From the NCBI GenBank assembly GCA_914767885.1, contig CAJZBQ010000032.1:1-64000 (forward strand): a DNA stretch of 64,000 bases, given 5' to 3'. The translations under genes and the position numbers were made by a program. This document shows, piece after piece, positions 44,179-55,648 of this stretch. The stretch's first letter is position 1. The number at the start of each line of letters is the position of its first letter. Below the pieces are notes generated by a model. The model did not search any database, had not been told where the DNA came from, and saw only the letters and a program-made list of their open reading frames with translations. This DNA comes from Blepharisma stoltei. Taxonomy: Eukaryota > Ciliophora > Heterotrichea > Heterotrichida > Blepharismidae.

Positions 44179-46304
44179 ATGAAATTTTCAAGGCAATTAG
44201 AGTATTATAAAATTCCTGAATGATCAGCCTATTACATTGAATACCGAAAGCTTACCAAGCTTATCTACAGAATGAGACGCTCAGACTCCATTTCCTCTGA
44301 AAATGCTCTATCTGATCCTTTACTAGATCATAGCAGCCTTGAAAAGAAATTTAGAGCTGAATTTAAATCTCAAATAAACAGATTAAATGCATTTTATGCG
44401 GAAAAGAAAATGCAAATTTATGATGAACGCAAAACTATTTTCAGCTATTTCAAAAGTTTATCAAGAATTAATTCGACAATAGACCAAGAGGAAGCTAAAA
44501 GACTTTTAGCTTTAGATGAAAGGGACGATGCACAAAATAGAGCAACAAGTATGAAAAGGGCATTTTCTGATGTCCATAAACAGATGTGATGACTTGAAGC
44601 TTTCTGTGAAATTAATTATATGGCATGTTTAAAGGGTATTATAGCCAATTTTTATAGGAAAAAAAATTTACTGTAATTTACATATTAGGATTTTATACCA
44701 CCCATGTTTAAGACTGTTGGAAAAACTTGAAAATTCAATCGACTTGAGGGATGAGCTGGAACATCAGCCGTTTAGACAATGGGAAAGCGAAATAGGAGGG
44801 CTGAGGCTAAAATTGTATAATAAAGTTGCAAAAGAATGCCTTGATGGAAATGTGGAAGAAGCCAAATTGTTATTGACGAGAGGCTCAAAACAGTATAGAG
44901 CAAAAGATATTGCAGGAATTTTTTTTTGTTTACTTGCCAGTATGTGAAGAAAAAAATTGAAAGGAGAAAGATATTTTTAAATATAAAAATTTTTTATTAA
45001 AAAATTTTTGTAATAATTTTTAATAAATTTTAAACAGGTTATTCTAAAAAAAATTTATAAGTGATATTTTTGATTTCGCAAGTTGTGATCTTTTAAAAAA
45101 CCAAATTTTCCAATCAAGCAAAAAATTTTTTCTCTTGTGGGATAAGTTAGGAATTGTAATAACTTGTCTGATTGTGATTTTATATATAGCAATCAGATTT
45201 GGGAATATAACTTTATGTCCTTCTTATCCAATATTTAGGCTTACTTTAGCAGTAAATCTTTCTTTATTATCAATAGCCTACATTATATACACTTTGGAAG
45301 GCTATTCTATAAACTGAGTCTATATTTTTGAAATAGATCCTTCAAATAAAATATCCAGTATAAAACTTGTATCGTATTCTATGTTTTTAAGCGCTATTTG
45401 AATTATTTGCTTTTTATTTACTATTGGTGACAAGTTATATCTAGCTTTCTCTCATCATCATGTAAAGCTATGCATTACACTCTTTATTTTTTATTTCATT
45501 TTATGGCTGTGGCCTTTCAATAAGTGCTATAGAACTTCCAGATTTGCCTTTTTAAAACTATTTTTTGAATTATTGATATCGCCCCTTAGTTATGTGCGTT
45601 TTAAAAATTATATGCTTGGGAGTTGGCTAACGTCTTTTGCTATCCCTTTAAGAGATTTATATTTATCATTTTGCTTTTTTATAGAGGTTAACCCATCGCT
45701 AAATGCCTTAAGCCCAGAATGCTATACAAATTTTTTTGTGATATTTTTGCCAGCATTTCCTTTATTTTTGAGATTTATGCAAAATTTGAACTCTATGATA
45801 AGAAAACCTTCTTTATATAGGATGCAGCTAATAAATATAACAAGGTATTTTTTACCTATTTTACTTGTAGTGATGTCTTATTTCAAGCTCTATGAAGCGC
45901 CTTATACATCAGAATGACTCTCAGTGTTCACAATAATGACGACATATCATGCATTTTTAGATATGTATGCAGACTGAGGACTATTAAGAAATTCAAATAA
46001 TGGGCCGTTTTTGAGAGGAAAAATCTGTTTTCCAAGGAATTATTATTATAAGATTATGCTGATTAATTTTTTCTTGAGATTCAATTGAACATTAACATTA
46101 GTACCATATGCTGCTTTCAATAATGCTTATGTGAATCCTGAAATGCTGTACACAGTTATATTGGTTTTAGAAATTTTTAGACGAACTCTGTGGACAATTC
46201 TTAGGGTGGAAAGAGAAAATACAGGCAATGTTGAAAAATATCGGAAGATAGATTATCTTCCAAAGCCACTTTCTTACCCAATTAAAATATTTTTTCAAAA
46301 ATAG
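44179..46304 (+). CDS. XPR1: SPX-EXS phosphate exporter, XPR1/SYG1 type
   Basis: ATG 44179. The SPX start MKFSRQLEYYKIPEWSAYYI, YRKLTKLIYRM and the INYMACLKG helix are followed by a 16-nt intron (gtaatttacatattag near 44677-44692) leading into LILYHPCLRLLEKL. A 115-bp TA-bounded IES (44943-45057) separates the SPX part from the membrane part. The multi-helix EXS domain includes NYMLGSWLTSFAIPLRDLYL, LRFMQNLNSM, DWGLLR and the family-typical RRTLWTILRVEREN near the end. 664 aa, TAG 46302-46304. It exports inorganic phosphate; SPX senses inositol pyrophosphates. Confidence 0.85.
44943..45057 (+). other. IES, 115 bp, in the XPR1 gene
   Basis: TA borders in GCCAGTATGTG and AATTTATAAGTG. The length (1 mod 3) equals the frame offset. 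The interior is AT-rich and full of stops. After joining, CLLASISDIFDFASCDLL leads into the first membrane helices. Confidence 0.65.
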
Positions 46305-46485
46305 TTATAAAATATATATTATAATAATGCATTTTATGTATTAAAAATATATAAAGAGAAAGTTAGCTTTTAAAGCTTTCTAAATATGAGTTTTAATTAA
46401 TTAACTTAAAATATAACCTTTGGGAATTAAGTATTATATCTGATTGAAATTTTATAATTTCCTATTAAATTATATTAATATCTAT

Positions 46486-46743
46486 ATGAAGATCACTTTG
46501 GAACCAGGAGCAGACACACTTGATTTCCCTCCATGCACAATTGAGATTGGCCCAAATAACGAAGTTGAGCACCTATTATCTTTACTAACTACTCGATACA
46601 ATACATTAGACCCTACAACCTTAGTTCTATACCTTGGAGATCATCCATTGAGAGAAAGTCTTACTGTAATCCAAGCTGGAATAAAAGACAATGAAAAAAT
46701 TAGTGTCAAGCCAAAGAGAACTAAATGTTGTGTGTTATTATAA
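46486..46743 (+). CDS. Ubiquitin-fold protein with CaaX tail (MUB-like)
   Basis: 85 aa from ATG 46486 (MKITLEPGADTLDFPP). An in-frame upstream ATG at 46444 adds an unlikely N-terminus. The body (IGPNNEVEHLLSLLTTRYNT, LVLYLGDHPLRESLTVIQAG, IKDNEKISVK) has the beta-grasp pattern of ubiquitin-like folds. It ends KRTKCCVLL: CVLL is a CaaX box favouring geranylgeranylation, with an extra Cys for palmitoylation and basic residues before it. Membrane-anchored ubiquitin-fold (MUB) proteins share this layout and recruit E2 enzymes to the plasma membrane. There is no di-glycine end. Identification is by architecture only. Confidence 0.6.
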   Translation: MKITLEPGADTLDFPPCTIEIGPNNEVEHLLSLLTTRYNTLDPTTLVLYLGDHPLRESLTVIQAGIKDNEKISVKPKRTKCCVLL

Positions 46744-46880
46744 CTAATTTTTATGATAGACCATTGCAATTTTTAAGTCCTTATGCTAAACAAATTTTAC
46801 ATGCTGAGATCTATGCCATAAGGTCAGAAATTTTGATAAATAGACCTCCTAAGTTTATAAAATGCATTAACTATAATAAT

Positions 46881-49649
46881 TTAGCTTACAGATAATAAAT
46901 TTTTCATATCTTCCAATGCTTGTTTTTCATATATGAGTTTCCCTGCAATTTCGCTAAATGAAGGCACAGAAATAGTCCTATTGATTATTCCTTGGCATTG
47001 AGGACAATCTTCCTCATTTGGCGGCTTGCATTTTCCACAGCTTACGTGTCCACATGGGAGGCACATTAATGCATCTTCCAATAAATTAAAGCAAGAATGG
47101 CAGCTTAAATTGGTTTCCATCGAGTGTAAAGCGTGCTCCATTCTTTCTAGTCCTTTTCCGAGCTGCCTTTCTCTTTCTTGCAATGATTTTATAGCCCTTT
47201 GTGTGTCTAATTCAGAAGGTCTGTATTTTTCTAGTTCGGATCTCAGCTGTTCTATTCTTTGTAAGAGGGCTATGTTGCTTTCTCCAGTACTTTTGGCGTT
47301 GTTTTGTTCTTCTGAAATCTGTTTTTTTAATCTGCTGATTTCTGAGACCCTTTGAAGGAGCTCAGTTTCTAGTAGAGATTTGGCTTTGTTTATTGAATCT
47401 TTTTCAGATGTGATTGATAATAGTTGGGATTGAAGGATTTGGATTTGTGACATTGACTTGTCGTTAATTGCTAAATTCACCCTATTGAATAAGGTTTATC
47501 TTTTATTAGAATAATTATTTTTTAAATTAATTTAAAAAGTGCGCCAGAATTTAAAAAAATATAAATGGTGGAAGAGTAAGCTTTTCTCAGCTTTGGAAAC
47601 AAGTTCTTGAAGATTAAAATTTGAGACTTCTAGCCCAGAAACCTGCTTTTTATAGTTTTTTATTTCTTGCTGAAGAGTTTCAACCTCACTGCAGAGGTTT
47701 TCTACCCTCGAGTTTTGCTTTTGCATTTCTTTTTGAGTGAGGTCTATTTCAAGTTTAAATTGGTTGTTTTCTGTGTTTAATTTTCTATTGAGATCCATGA
47801 TGGTATCTAGCTCTTCTTGCAAAGAAATTGCCAATTTGCGTTTTTCATCTAATTCTACAGCTTGCTTTGATTTTTCTATGAGCTGGGATTCAATATCTTT
47901 GGTGTATTGGGATTGATTTGATAATAAATTTTGATACTGTGACCTTTGGGTATCAATTAAATTTAAATCTTCTTGCAACTTTAATATTGAAGCTTCCAAA
48001 GCTTTTTTCGAGGAGGATAAAAGACTGTTTTCTTTAGACAATCCTTCAATAATTTGCTTAAAGTTTGTTGATTCTTTAGTAAGTTTGCTGATTTCTATAG
48101 ATTTCGCGATTAGCTCATCCTTTAAAAGCTGCTCTGCCTTTTTAGCATCGCTAGTTAGGCTTCTTTCTCTTATTTCTTTATCATTTCTTGTTAAATTGAG
48201 TTCTTTTTCTAAAGCATAACTTTTATTTTTGAATTCTTCTATTCCCTCAGCTAATTTTTTGATTTCATTTTTTAGATCTTTTTCTTTTTGCTCAGAGGTA
48301 CTAATTGCGGCATTTAATAAATTTTTTGTAATTTCTAAGTCTCTTTCTGTATTATTTATTTTGATATTGTTCTCAGCTAAGCTTTGGGTAAGATTTTCTC
48401 TGTCATTTTTCAATTTTTCTATTTCTATCTCTTTTTCAGTTAACGTTTCTTGCAGAGAAGTCAGCTTTACATTTAAATCTATTTCCGAATTAAATGTAGC
48501 TTTTAGCAAAGTTTCTTTAGAATCATGCTGCTTTTTAAGCTCTTGAAAATGCTGATATAACTCTCTCATTTTGTTTCTTGTAGATAAAAGCTCAGACTTT
48601 TCATCACTCAGCTCTTTTCTTAGATTTGCAATAATTTGGCTGTTCGTAATCTCTTTTTCGTTAAAATTTGTAATTTCAAATCTAAACTTTTGCAGTAGAT
48701 TTTCTTTCTCAAAAGTTTCAGAGCTTAATCTTTCTACTTGTTCTTTAAGAACTCTAGAGTCATCAGCTAAAATTTCTTTATCTCTATTTACTGTATCAAA
48801 ATCTGCTTTAACTTTTTTAAAATTTGCTTCAATTTCTGCTTTAGTTTTCCTTAAGACTTCATTTTCGTTTTTTAATATTTCAAGCTTATAATTGCTTTCG
48901 TCAACTTCCTTTTTCTAAATAAATTTTACCCTTTTTTCTAACAGCTGTTTAAGTCCTAAATTTTCTGCTTTAAACCCTTTCGATTCTTCATAAAATTTCA
49001 AAACTTTCGCCAGCTCTTCTTGAGTTTTTTCGAGTTCCTGTGCGATTTTTTGCTTTTGGCTTTCAAAAGTTTGGATCCTGGCTTTCAATGCAGTGTTTTC
49101 TTTTTCTAAGTTTCCGATTTTTTCAGACCATTCTCCTGCCTTTCCTTTTTCTTCTTTAAAAACTCTGCTAATTCCTTCATAATTCCTTTGCAGAGCTGCT
49201 ATGGTAATATCTTTTTGCTGATTATCATAAATAAGCTCTTCAATTCTCAACTGTAGATCTGGCTGCCTTCTATATCCCTCTGAAGAAGAGTTTTCTCTTA
49301 AATTTGTGCTGTTAGTAAGAATCTGCTGAGCTGCATTACCCAGCCTATTTTTTGAGTCTGATTTTTCCCCACTTCTACCTCTAGCTTCCCTCCTTTGTGA
49401 GAGAGAACAAAGTAATTTTTTATTTTCATTATTTTTAAATTGATATTAATACCTTTTTTCGAAAACCAAAAAATTAATTTAATTTATAAAATTTATGTTA
49501 TAACGCGCAAACTGTTTTTAATTTAATATAATTAGATAGAGATTTCATTACAATAATTATCACTTTTATCTCAATAAAAAAATTTGGCTCTTTTACAAAA
49601 AAGGATTCTTCCATGCTTTGCTCGCTCATGGATGGATGAGTCTGAGCAT
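46881..49649 (-). CDS. Coiled-coil RING-finger protein
   Basis: The inferred ATG at 49649 reads MLR then, after removal of MITE B copy 6 (261 bp), GRSGEKSDSKNRL. A long coiled coil follows. A 15-nt intron (gtaaaatttatttag, about 48913-48927) joins LLEKR to KEVDESN, and an 87-bp IES (47492-47578) joins KAEKSL to FNRVNLAIN. The C-terminus carries a C3HC4 RING (CHSCFNLLEDALMCLPCGH, CGKCKPPNEEDCPQC). The total is 801 aa. The coiled coil plus C-terminal RING layout recalls BRE1-like E3 ligases, but the family is not proven. Stop TAA 46881-46883. Confidence 0.65.
47492..47578 (-). other. IES, 87 bp, in the coiled-coil RING gene
   Basis: TA borders in AAAGCTTACTCTTCC and AACCTTATTCAATAG. 87 bp keeps phase but contains stops. 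It joins two heptad-rich frames. Confidence 0.6.
49381..49640 (+). mobile_element. MITE B, copy 6, at the start of the coiled-coil RING gene
   Basis: Left CTAGCTTCCCTCCTTTGTGA, right TGCTCGCTCATGGATGGATGAG, B core intact (AAAATTTATGTTATAACGCG; TTCATTACAATAATTATCAC). Removing 261 bp joins ATGCTCAGA to GGTAGAAGTGGG in frame. The right border has lost the usual TA, so the excision border is less certain than for other copies. Confidence 0.65.
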
Positions 49650-49675
49650 ATTTTTAAAATTATGAATTAATATAA

Positions 49676-52600
49676 TTAATATCTTGCCAAGTCTTTTTCT
49701 AACTGCTGCTCCATATATCCATTGAAATCTAGTCTTAGAAACAGCTCTGGGTAGTTTCCCTTGCTTGAAATTGTTTTGGTCATTTTATATAAAAATCTGT
49801 GAATCCTATTGAAATCTTGTTCGACTGATTTTAATTTCTGGATGACTTCTTCGTCAATTCCAGTTTCACTGTCAATTTGCTTCATTATTCCTTGAAACCT
49901 CATTACTAAGCCAAAAATAATCCTCAATTGCTCCATCACTACGTTTCCTTTGAGATCTAAAAAGCATTTTAATAAGACACGCTCTAAATATTGCTTGTGT
50001 AAGTCTATTAATTCATCCAAATTTTTACACTTTTGTATTGAAGATTTTAAAAATTTCCAAGCTGTCCCGTGTACTTCTGAAGCAATATACCCTTGGAAAA
50101 TATCTAAAAAATGCTGCATTTTTTGACGAAGTAGCTGGAGACGGCGCAAATGAACCTTCAGCCTTTCTGAAATTTCTGTTGATGCTGTATGGAAGAAAAA
50201 TTTGAAATCGCTTAATATCATTGTAATATACTTTACCCTTAAAAGAGTAATAAATACTAACGAATAACTTTTAATAGATTCCTCATTTACAATTAACTGT
50301 AAAATTCCATCCACACTATATTTAATTGATAAGTAGTCTAAATCATCCACATTTCGATACCCCATCCCAAGCCACCCATCTTTATTATCAATAATTTTAA
50401 ACCTTTCAGCAAGTGGGTCATCTTTGCATGAAGACATTTTTATTGAATTTTCCCATATTGACGAAGTATTTCCTCTATATTCATCAGTAAATAATGACCT
50501 TAAAAACTGATCTATAGAGTCTCCAGCTTCTAATAAAGCATATCTTTTTAAAGCCTTTAAATGGTCCATTAATTTCAGTTTTCTTAAAATCAAATGTAAA
50601 GTCGCTTTATTTACAAATTCTGACTGAAGCTTTATAGGCTGAATTATCAGCTTGTTTATAATAAGAGATAAAGGATAAGACCGTGAGGAATCATCTGGGA
50701 GATCCCCTAAAATGTCTTTAAAAATATCAGAGCTTTCATTACGAGCTGCAATTGCCCATTTTTTCCTAGGGGTGATTTTTCTGAAAACTTTTTTAATTAT
50801 TTCTTCAAATAGAAGAGATGCACAAATTTCAAATTTTTCTAAATCTTCGCGATAGCCAATGCGAGGCTGGTCAATATTTTGGACTTTTTTAGCTTTGTCT
50901 GGGACAAGATGATAGTTAAATATGTCTTTCATAGAAGAAAACCCACCTGGGGGCTGAAGCACTCTTTTAGGGAAAAATGATATTTCTTCTTGCCTATTAG
51001 CATTTTCTATTGGTTCAATATCCATTTTTAATTCCTCATTTTGATTTTCCATTTCTGCTATATTTCCTTCTCTATTTTCTCCATTTTCTTCCACAATTTC
51101 CATCTTATCCGCAATCTCAATTTTCCATTTTTCCTCTTCCTTTGCTAAAAATTCATTTCTTTTCTTTACCAGGGCAAACCTCTTTGTTTTCCATTCATTT
51201 AGCCCATATTTCGAGTACATTTCCTCAAGCATTTTTTTATGTTGCTCAATCAAAAATTGTTTTCCTTTCTCAATCAGTTCTTTTTGTTCTTCTTTTAATT
51301 TCGCTTGCCTTTCTTTTTCCTTTTGCGCTTCCATCTCTTTTTCAATTCTCTTTAAATTGCGGTTTTCATTAATTTGATTATTAAGTGACTGAAAATAATT
51401 CCATTGTTTTCGCTTTTTGGCTTCATTTTTTTCTTCTTCCTGCTGATATGCAATGTTTGCTACATTTTTTCTGTCTTTAAGCTTATCTAATTTCTCTTTA
51501 AGCTGGGCTTCTTTTTTTCGTTCTTCTTCTAATAAGAGTTTCCTTTCTAATTCTAATAAAGCTTTAGTCTGTTGACCTTGGAATGCTAAAAATAAGTCTT
51601 CAAGAGACTTGATTTTTTCTGGGCTGAAACTTAGTTTGAAATTAGGTGTTTTTATATCAGATTCGTCAAGAGAAGAAATTAATCCAGTTGCACAGATATG
51701 GTAATAGGAAAAACAGTCGTCTATAAGTAGCTTTAAAACTGATAAATTTTTTCCGATGTTTTTTAGGTCTTCTATAGCTTCTTTTAATAAAATATTTTCT
51801 TGAGCGGAAAATCTGTTATAGTATTTTTCTACAGAAAATTCTGGCTTGCTAGAATAAGCTTTATTGATTTGGATAATAAATTCATTATAATTGTCTTCAA
51901 TTTCTCCGAAAAATACAAATTTAGTTAAAATTTCGAAAAAAGGCTTTGAGACGTCTTTAAAAATCATTTTTAAAAGCTGGGAATTTTCGAAATCTCCTTC
52001 ATTTGCCCAGGTGACTTCGTATAAATAATCAATTAGCTGCCCGCCTCTTGGAAATTCTCGATTCAAGCACAAAATATTAAGAGAATCCAGTTGCTCCCTC
52101 AAGCTATTTGTTTCTGTAATTAATTGAATCATGGTTTTGGTATCAGGAATATTAGAAATAAAGCTTTGATAGAAAAGCAAAAATTTTTCTATTGCAGAAG
52201 CCACTGCAGGACTCATTAATTCATTTTTTCTCTTTAAAGCTTCTACAAAGTTGACTAAATTTATTCATTGCTTTCCTGATCTTACTAAACACTCAATAGA
52301 ATTGTATGTAAGCTTATGATTTAAACAGTCCAGCCTAAAAGGAGTCTTTAATGAAAATTCTGAGCCCATTTCAAATAACCCATTAGGTATTCCTAATAAT
52401 AAATATTTTAAGCCAATCACAAGTTTTTCTTCACTTATTAATGTGCCTTGGTAGTCAAATATTTCATCAGTGGATTTAATGAAATCTTGGTCTGATTTCT
52501 TGGTGGTAAGCGAAATTAGGGCTTGAGAAATTTTATAAGTTTCAGCTTTTTCCCACATTTTTCGAGTATACTAATTGACAAGAATAGCCCACTAAGGAGC

Positions 52601-53953
52601 CATTCTTGGTCTGCCAGAAAAAATTTTGACAAAAGATCCTAATCTGCCATTACCACTGAGTTTTGGTGTTTCCAAATTTTTTGGGCAAGCCAAATGCAAT
52701 AAAAAAAATTGTTCTTTTGCGATGATGCATTTGGCTTGTCAAAAAAATTTGGCAACATCAAAACTCAGTGGTAATGGCAGATTAGGATCGTTTGTCATTA
52801 CCACTGAGTTTTGGTGTTTCCAAATTTTTTTGACAAGCCAAATGCATCATCGCGCAAAGAACAATTTTTTTTTATTGCATTTGGCTTGCCCAAAAAATTT
52901 GGAAACACCAAAACTCAGTGGTAATGGCAGATTAGGATCTTTTTGTCAAAATTTGTTCTGGCAGACCAAGAATGGCTCCATAGTGGGCTATTCTTGGTCA
53001 ATTAGTATATCTGGGGTATCCATGCTGTATTTAAAATTATTTTCATTGGAATTCAGCTCTTCGGTTACCATATCCCATTGGTTTATTTTGCTGGGTAATT
53101 TTTTCTTAATTATTTCTTTGCTTCTTTTGAGTTTTATTGATGCTGGAAACGGAAATTTGTTGTCAGATTGGCTTTGCTGAGGAAGCGGAGGCAGCTTTAA
53201 ATTGATTCCAAAAGGATTTTCAGGCTTTTCTGATTGCAGCTGTTGGAAAGCTCCTAGCAAATCTTTTTGATTTTGTTCCTCAACAAATCATTTATTATCC
53301 TCTACAGTAATCTGAGTGGTATAGCTACCAAGATCACAAAGATTCATAGCATCAAAATCAAATACTGGGTATTTTCGGTCAATTCCCCCAAATCTTGTAC
53401 TGTGTATACTTTTATCTGCAGGAGTCAGCGCGCCTTTGTCTAGCGAAAAAAGATTTAATCCCGGCTTTTTAGAATCAGAAAAATTAAATATTTTTGGAGT
53501 TCCAAACTCAAAAATATCATTTGGAGCTTGCAATTTTAGACTACTTGTTTTTTTATGCAAAAGATCCAAGCTTTTTCAAGAGATTTCTGTTAGGTTTCCT
53601 CCGTTTTGAGCATCTTCTAAATTAAAAAGCAAATTAAGAATGCTAAAATGCTCATCAAATTTTGTGACAATAAAATTTTGCTGTGGGTATTTTTTTTTGG
53701 AAAGAAAAGCTTCTATAAGAAGTTCTAAACTTGCCGCTTTATCGTATTGCTTTTTGCTTCTCAAGTTATAAGTGATATTTACAACTTTAGAAATCAATCA
53801 TTTTTCTCCTGATTCTGGTGTGTGATAATTTCTAAATGTTTATTACTGTAAAAGTAAGTCAAAAACCCGGGTGTTTATTTTTTTCCTATCTACTTTTGGT
53901 CCAATAAAAATTTCTTCAAGATCTTTTAGTAATCCTATAATACTTTGCGCCAT
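49676..53953 (-). CDS. Gamma-tubulin complex component, GCP6-like
   Basis: ATG 53953 (MAQSIIGLLKDLEEIF), a 15-nt intron 53832-53846 (gtaataaacatttag), and a 441-bp palindromic IES 52569-53009 whose removal gives TPDTRKMWEKAETY. 1273 aa, TAA 49676-49678. It contains a GRIP1-like helical part, a long Glu/Lys-rich coiled-coil insertion (about residues 500-680), then the GRIP2 end (HLRRLQLLRQKMQHFLDIFQ, GYIASEVHGTAWKFLKSSIQ, LKCFLDLKGNVV) that binds gamma-tubulin. The large charged insertion between the two GRIP parts favours GCP6 over GCP2-5. It nucleates microtubules at basal bodies. It is consistent with delta-tubulin nearby. Confidence 0.8.
52569..53009. mobile_element. 441-bp palindromic IES in the GCP gene
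   Basis: TA-flanked. The termini are exact inverted repeats beginning TACTAATTGACAAGAATAG. The whole element is one long inverted repeat (arms about 215 bp, centre near 52788). Each arm is itself a hairpin: CCATTACCACTGAGTTTTGG occurs four times in alternating orientation. Arms differ only at a few positions. There is no coding capacity. 441 bp keeps phase but includes stops. Confidence 0.85.
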
Positions 53954-54377
53954 ATCAATTTATATAAATTAATAGAGCTATTAGAAATACCTAGTTTCCT
54001 CATCTGTTTGGGCTAGAAAGTTTTTTGTATAATTCAGTTTTATTTTTAATAATTAAAATTTGCATATATTTGAGCAAATCGAATTTTTATGTTTCAATAA
54101 TTTTACTGTCTAAATTTAAAAGAATTAGCAGAGGATATATGCCAAATTATCTTATAAAAATATTTATATACAAAAATACTAGCTAAGGAGGGGTTACTTT
54201 CCTAGAAATAGGATTTTTAATAATTTTCGATCCCTAATGCAAGGGATAAGTAAATATTTAGCTTTATTTAGAATGCTGCACGCCCCTCACACATAACAAA
54301 TAATTATTAATTTTTACAGAGCATTGCAGATCTGAATTCCATTTTCTAATTGAAGATATGATTAGATGTTTTAAACC
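53954..54377. other. Spacer, no gene seen
   Basis: Between the start of the GCP gene and the stop of the next minus-strand gene. AT-rich. Nothing supportable. Confidence 0.45.
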
Positions 54378-55493
54378 TTAAAGTTTAAGAGAAAAAGAAT
54401 GAAGATCTGCATGAAGCTTCTTTAATGCCTCTTTATAAGCTTGATTCGACAAATCTTTATACGTTTTCGCAGCCTGAGTTTGCACTGGGGAATCATAATT
54501 TTTAGTGAAACTTGTTTCTAATTCACTCTGCTCTTGTTTTATCTTTCTAGCCATATTTTGCCTATGTAAATGGTCTTTAACGTCTTTTTTCTCTTTCCAT
54601 TTCCTATCAGGAGAATATCTCATTTCTGAAATACTTGGCGTAAAAGAGCATTCTTTGAGTTCCTGATGCAATTTTATTATAGATTTTTCTTTTTTCATTG
54701 ATTTCACATTTTTTCCTCACTGAACCAGTCTTTTTATTGTGTCTTCTGCTTTTACATTTGTGGCTGGGTTATCAATTTTTGGCCGAAAAGTGCATTCCTT
54801 CTCAATTTCTGCACTTTCGTCATTTTCATTGATTATAGGAACTTCTTTGCATGAGTGATATAAGCTTTCCCATATATCTTGGCCATTGGATTTTGACCGT
54901 GATTTTGCAAGCTTTTCAGAGACTTTGTTAAGTTTTGGCCTGTAGCTATACGTTTCGAATTTATGGTCAATATCTTTGGATGGCTTAAGTAGCCTGTCTA
55001 TTACTTTTCCTTGATTTTTGGCTAGTTTTGAAGACTTAGCGCTGATTTTGGGCTGAAATGAAAATTCATTTATGGAGCAGAGAGATCTTGAGCGATATCT
55101 GCTGTGACAGAAGGATATTTCTGGAATATCAGAAATAAAAGAACTGTTGTGGCTTCTTTTGGTCATGCTTCTTTGTTCTTCTTCAGTATTTAAGGTTAAA
55201 TTTTCAGATTTTTCAGAAGCGCTTTTAAGGTTTTGAGAGTTGATTAAATTTTTTTGTAATTTTTCCATAAAATTTAGAGTATTTGAATTTATATTGAATT
55301 TTTTTTCATTGGTTTCTGCTGTCCCAGCATCATTTCTAAAGTTATCAAGCCTCATTTTGATTTTATTTAAATAATTCTTATGGTTTCCATAATTTTGCTT
55401 TTCTGGGCTTGGCGATTCAGTTTTTATGCTCTCATAATTCTTGTCTATATCTAGAAATGGCTCTGAAGAGCTTGCTCTGTTATTAACAGACAT
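54378..55493 (-). CDS. Charged hypothetical protein with repeated F-x-PKI motifs
   Basis: 371 aa from ATG 55493 (MSVNNRASSSEPFLD). An earlier in-frame ATG at 55571 lies in AT-rich sequence and is less likely. It is basic, Ser/Lys-rich and probably mostly disordered. It has four spaced motifs: FSFQPKISAKSSKLAK, YSYRPKLNKVSEKLAK, CTFRPKIDN and CSFTPSISEM. The form 'F.P.I/L followed by S..LAK' occurs in many protist proteins of unknown role, possibly cytoskeletal. TGA encodes Trp at 54717-54719. No IES needed. Confidence 0.6.
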
Positions 55494-55648
55494 AATTTTT
55501 ATTATTCTCTTTTTTAACTTGCATGAAAATTTATTTTTATTTAAATTTATTGCTAATTTATGTCTTTTCATTAGAGTTGATATTTTTAACTATATTAAAA
55601 CATTTATTTTGTGATAAAAAATTCTATTATAACTAAAAAATTGCTTAA

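Noticed and set aside
18588-49640. CRISPR-like reading of the repeated GTTCGCTCACGGAGG motifs
   Set aside because: Copies are dispersed, inverted and paired as element ends, not regularly spaced arrays. The genome is eukaryotic.
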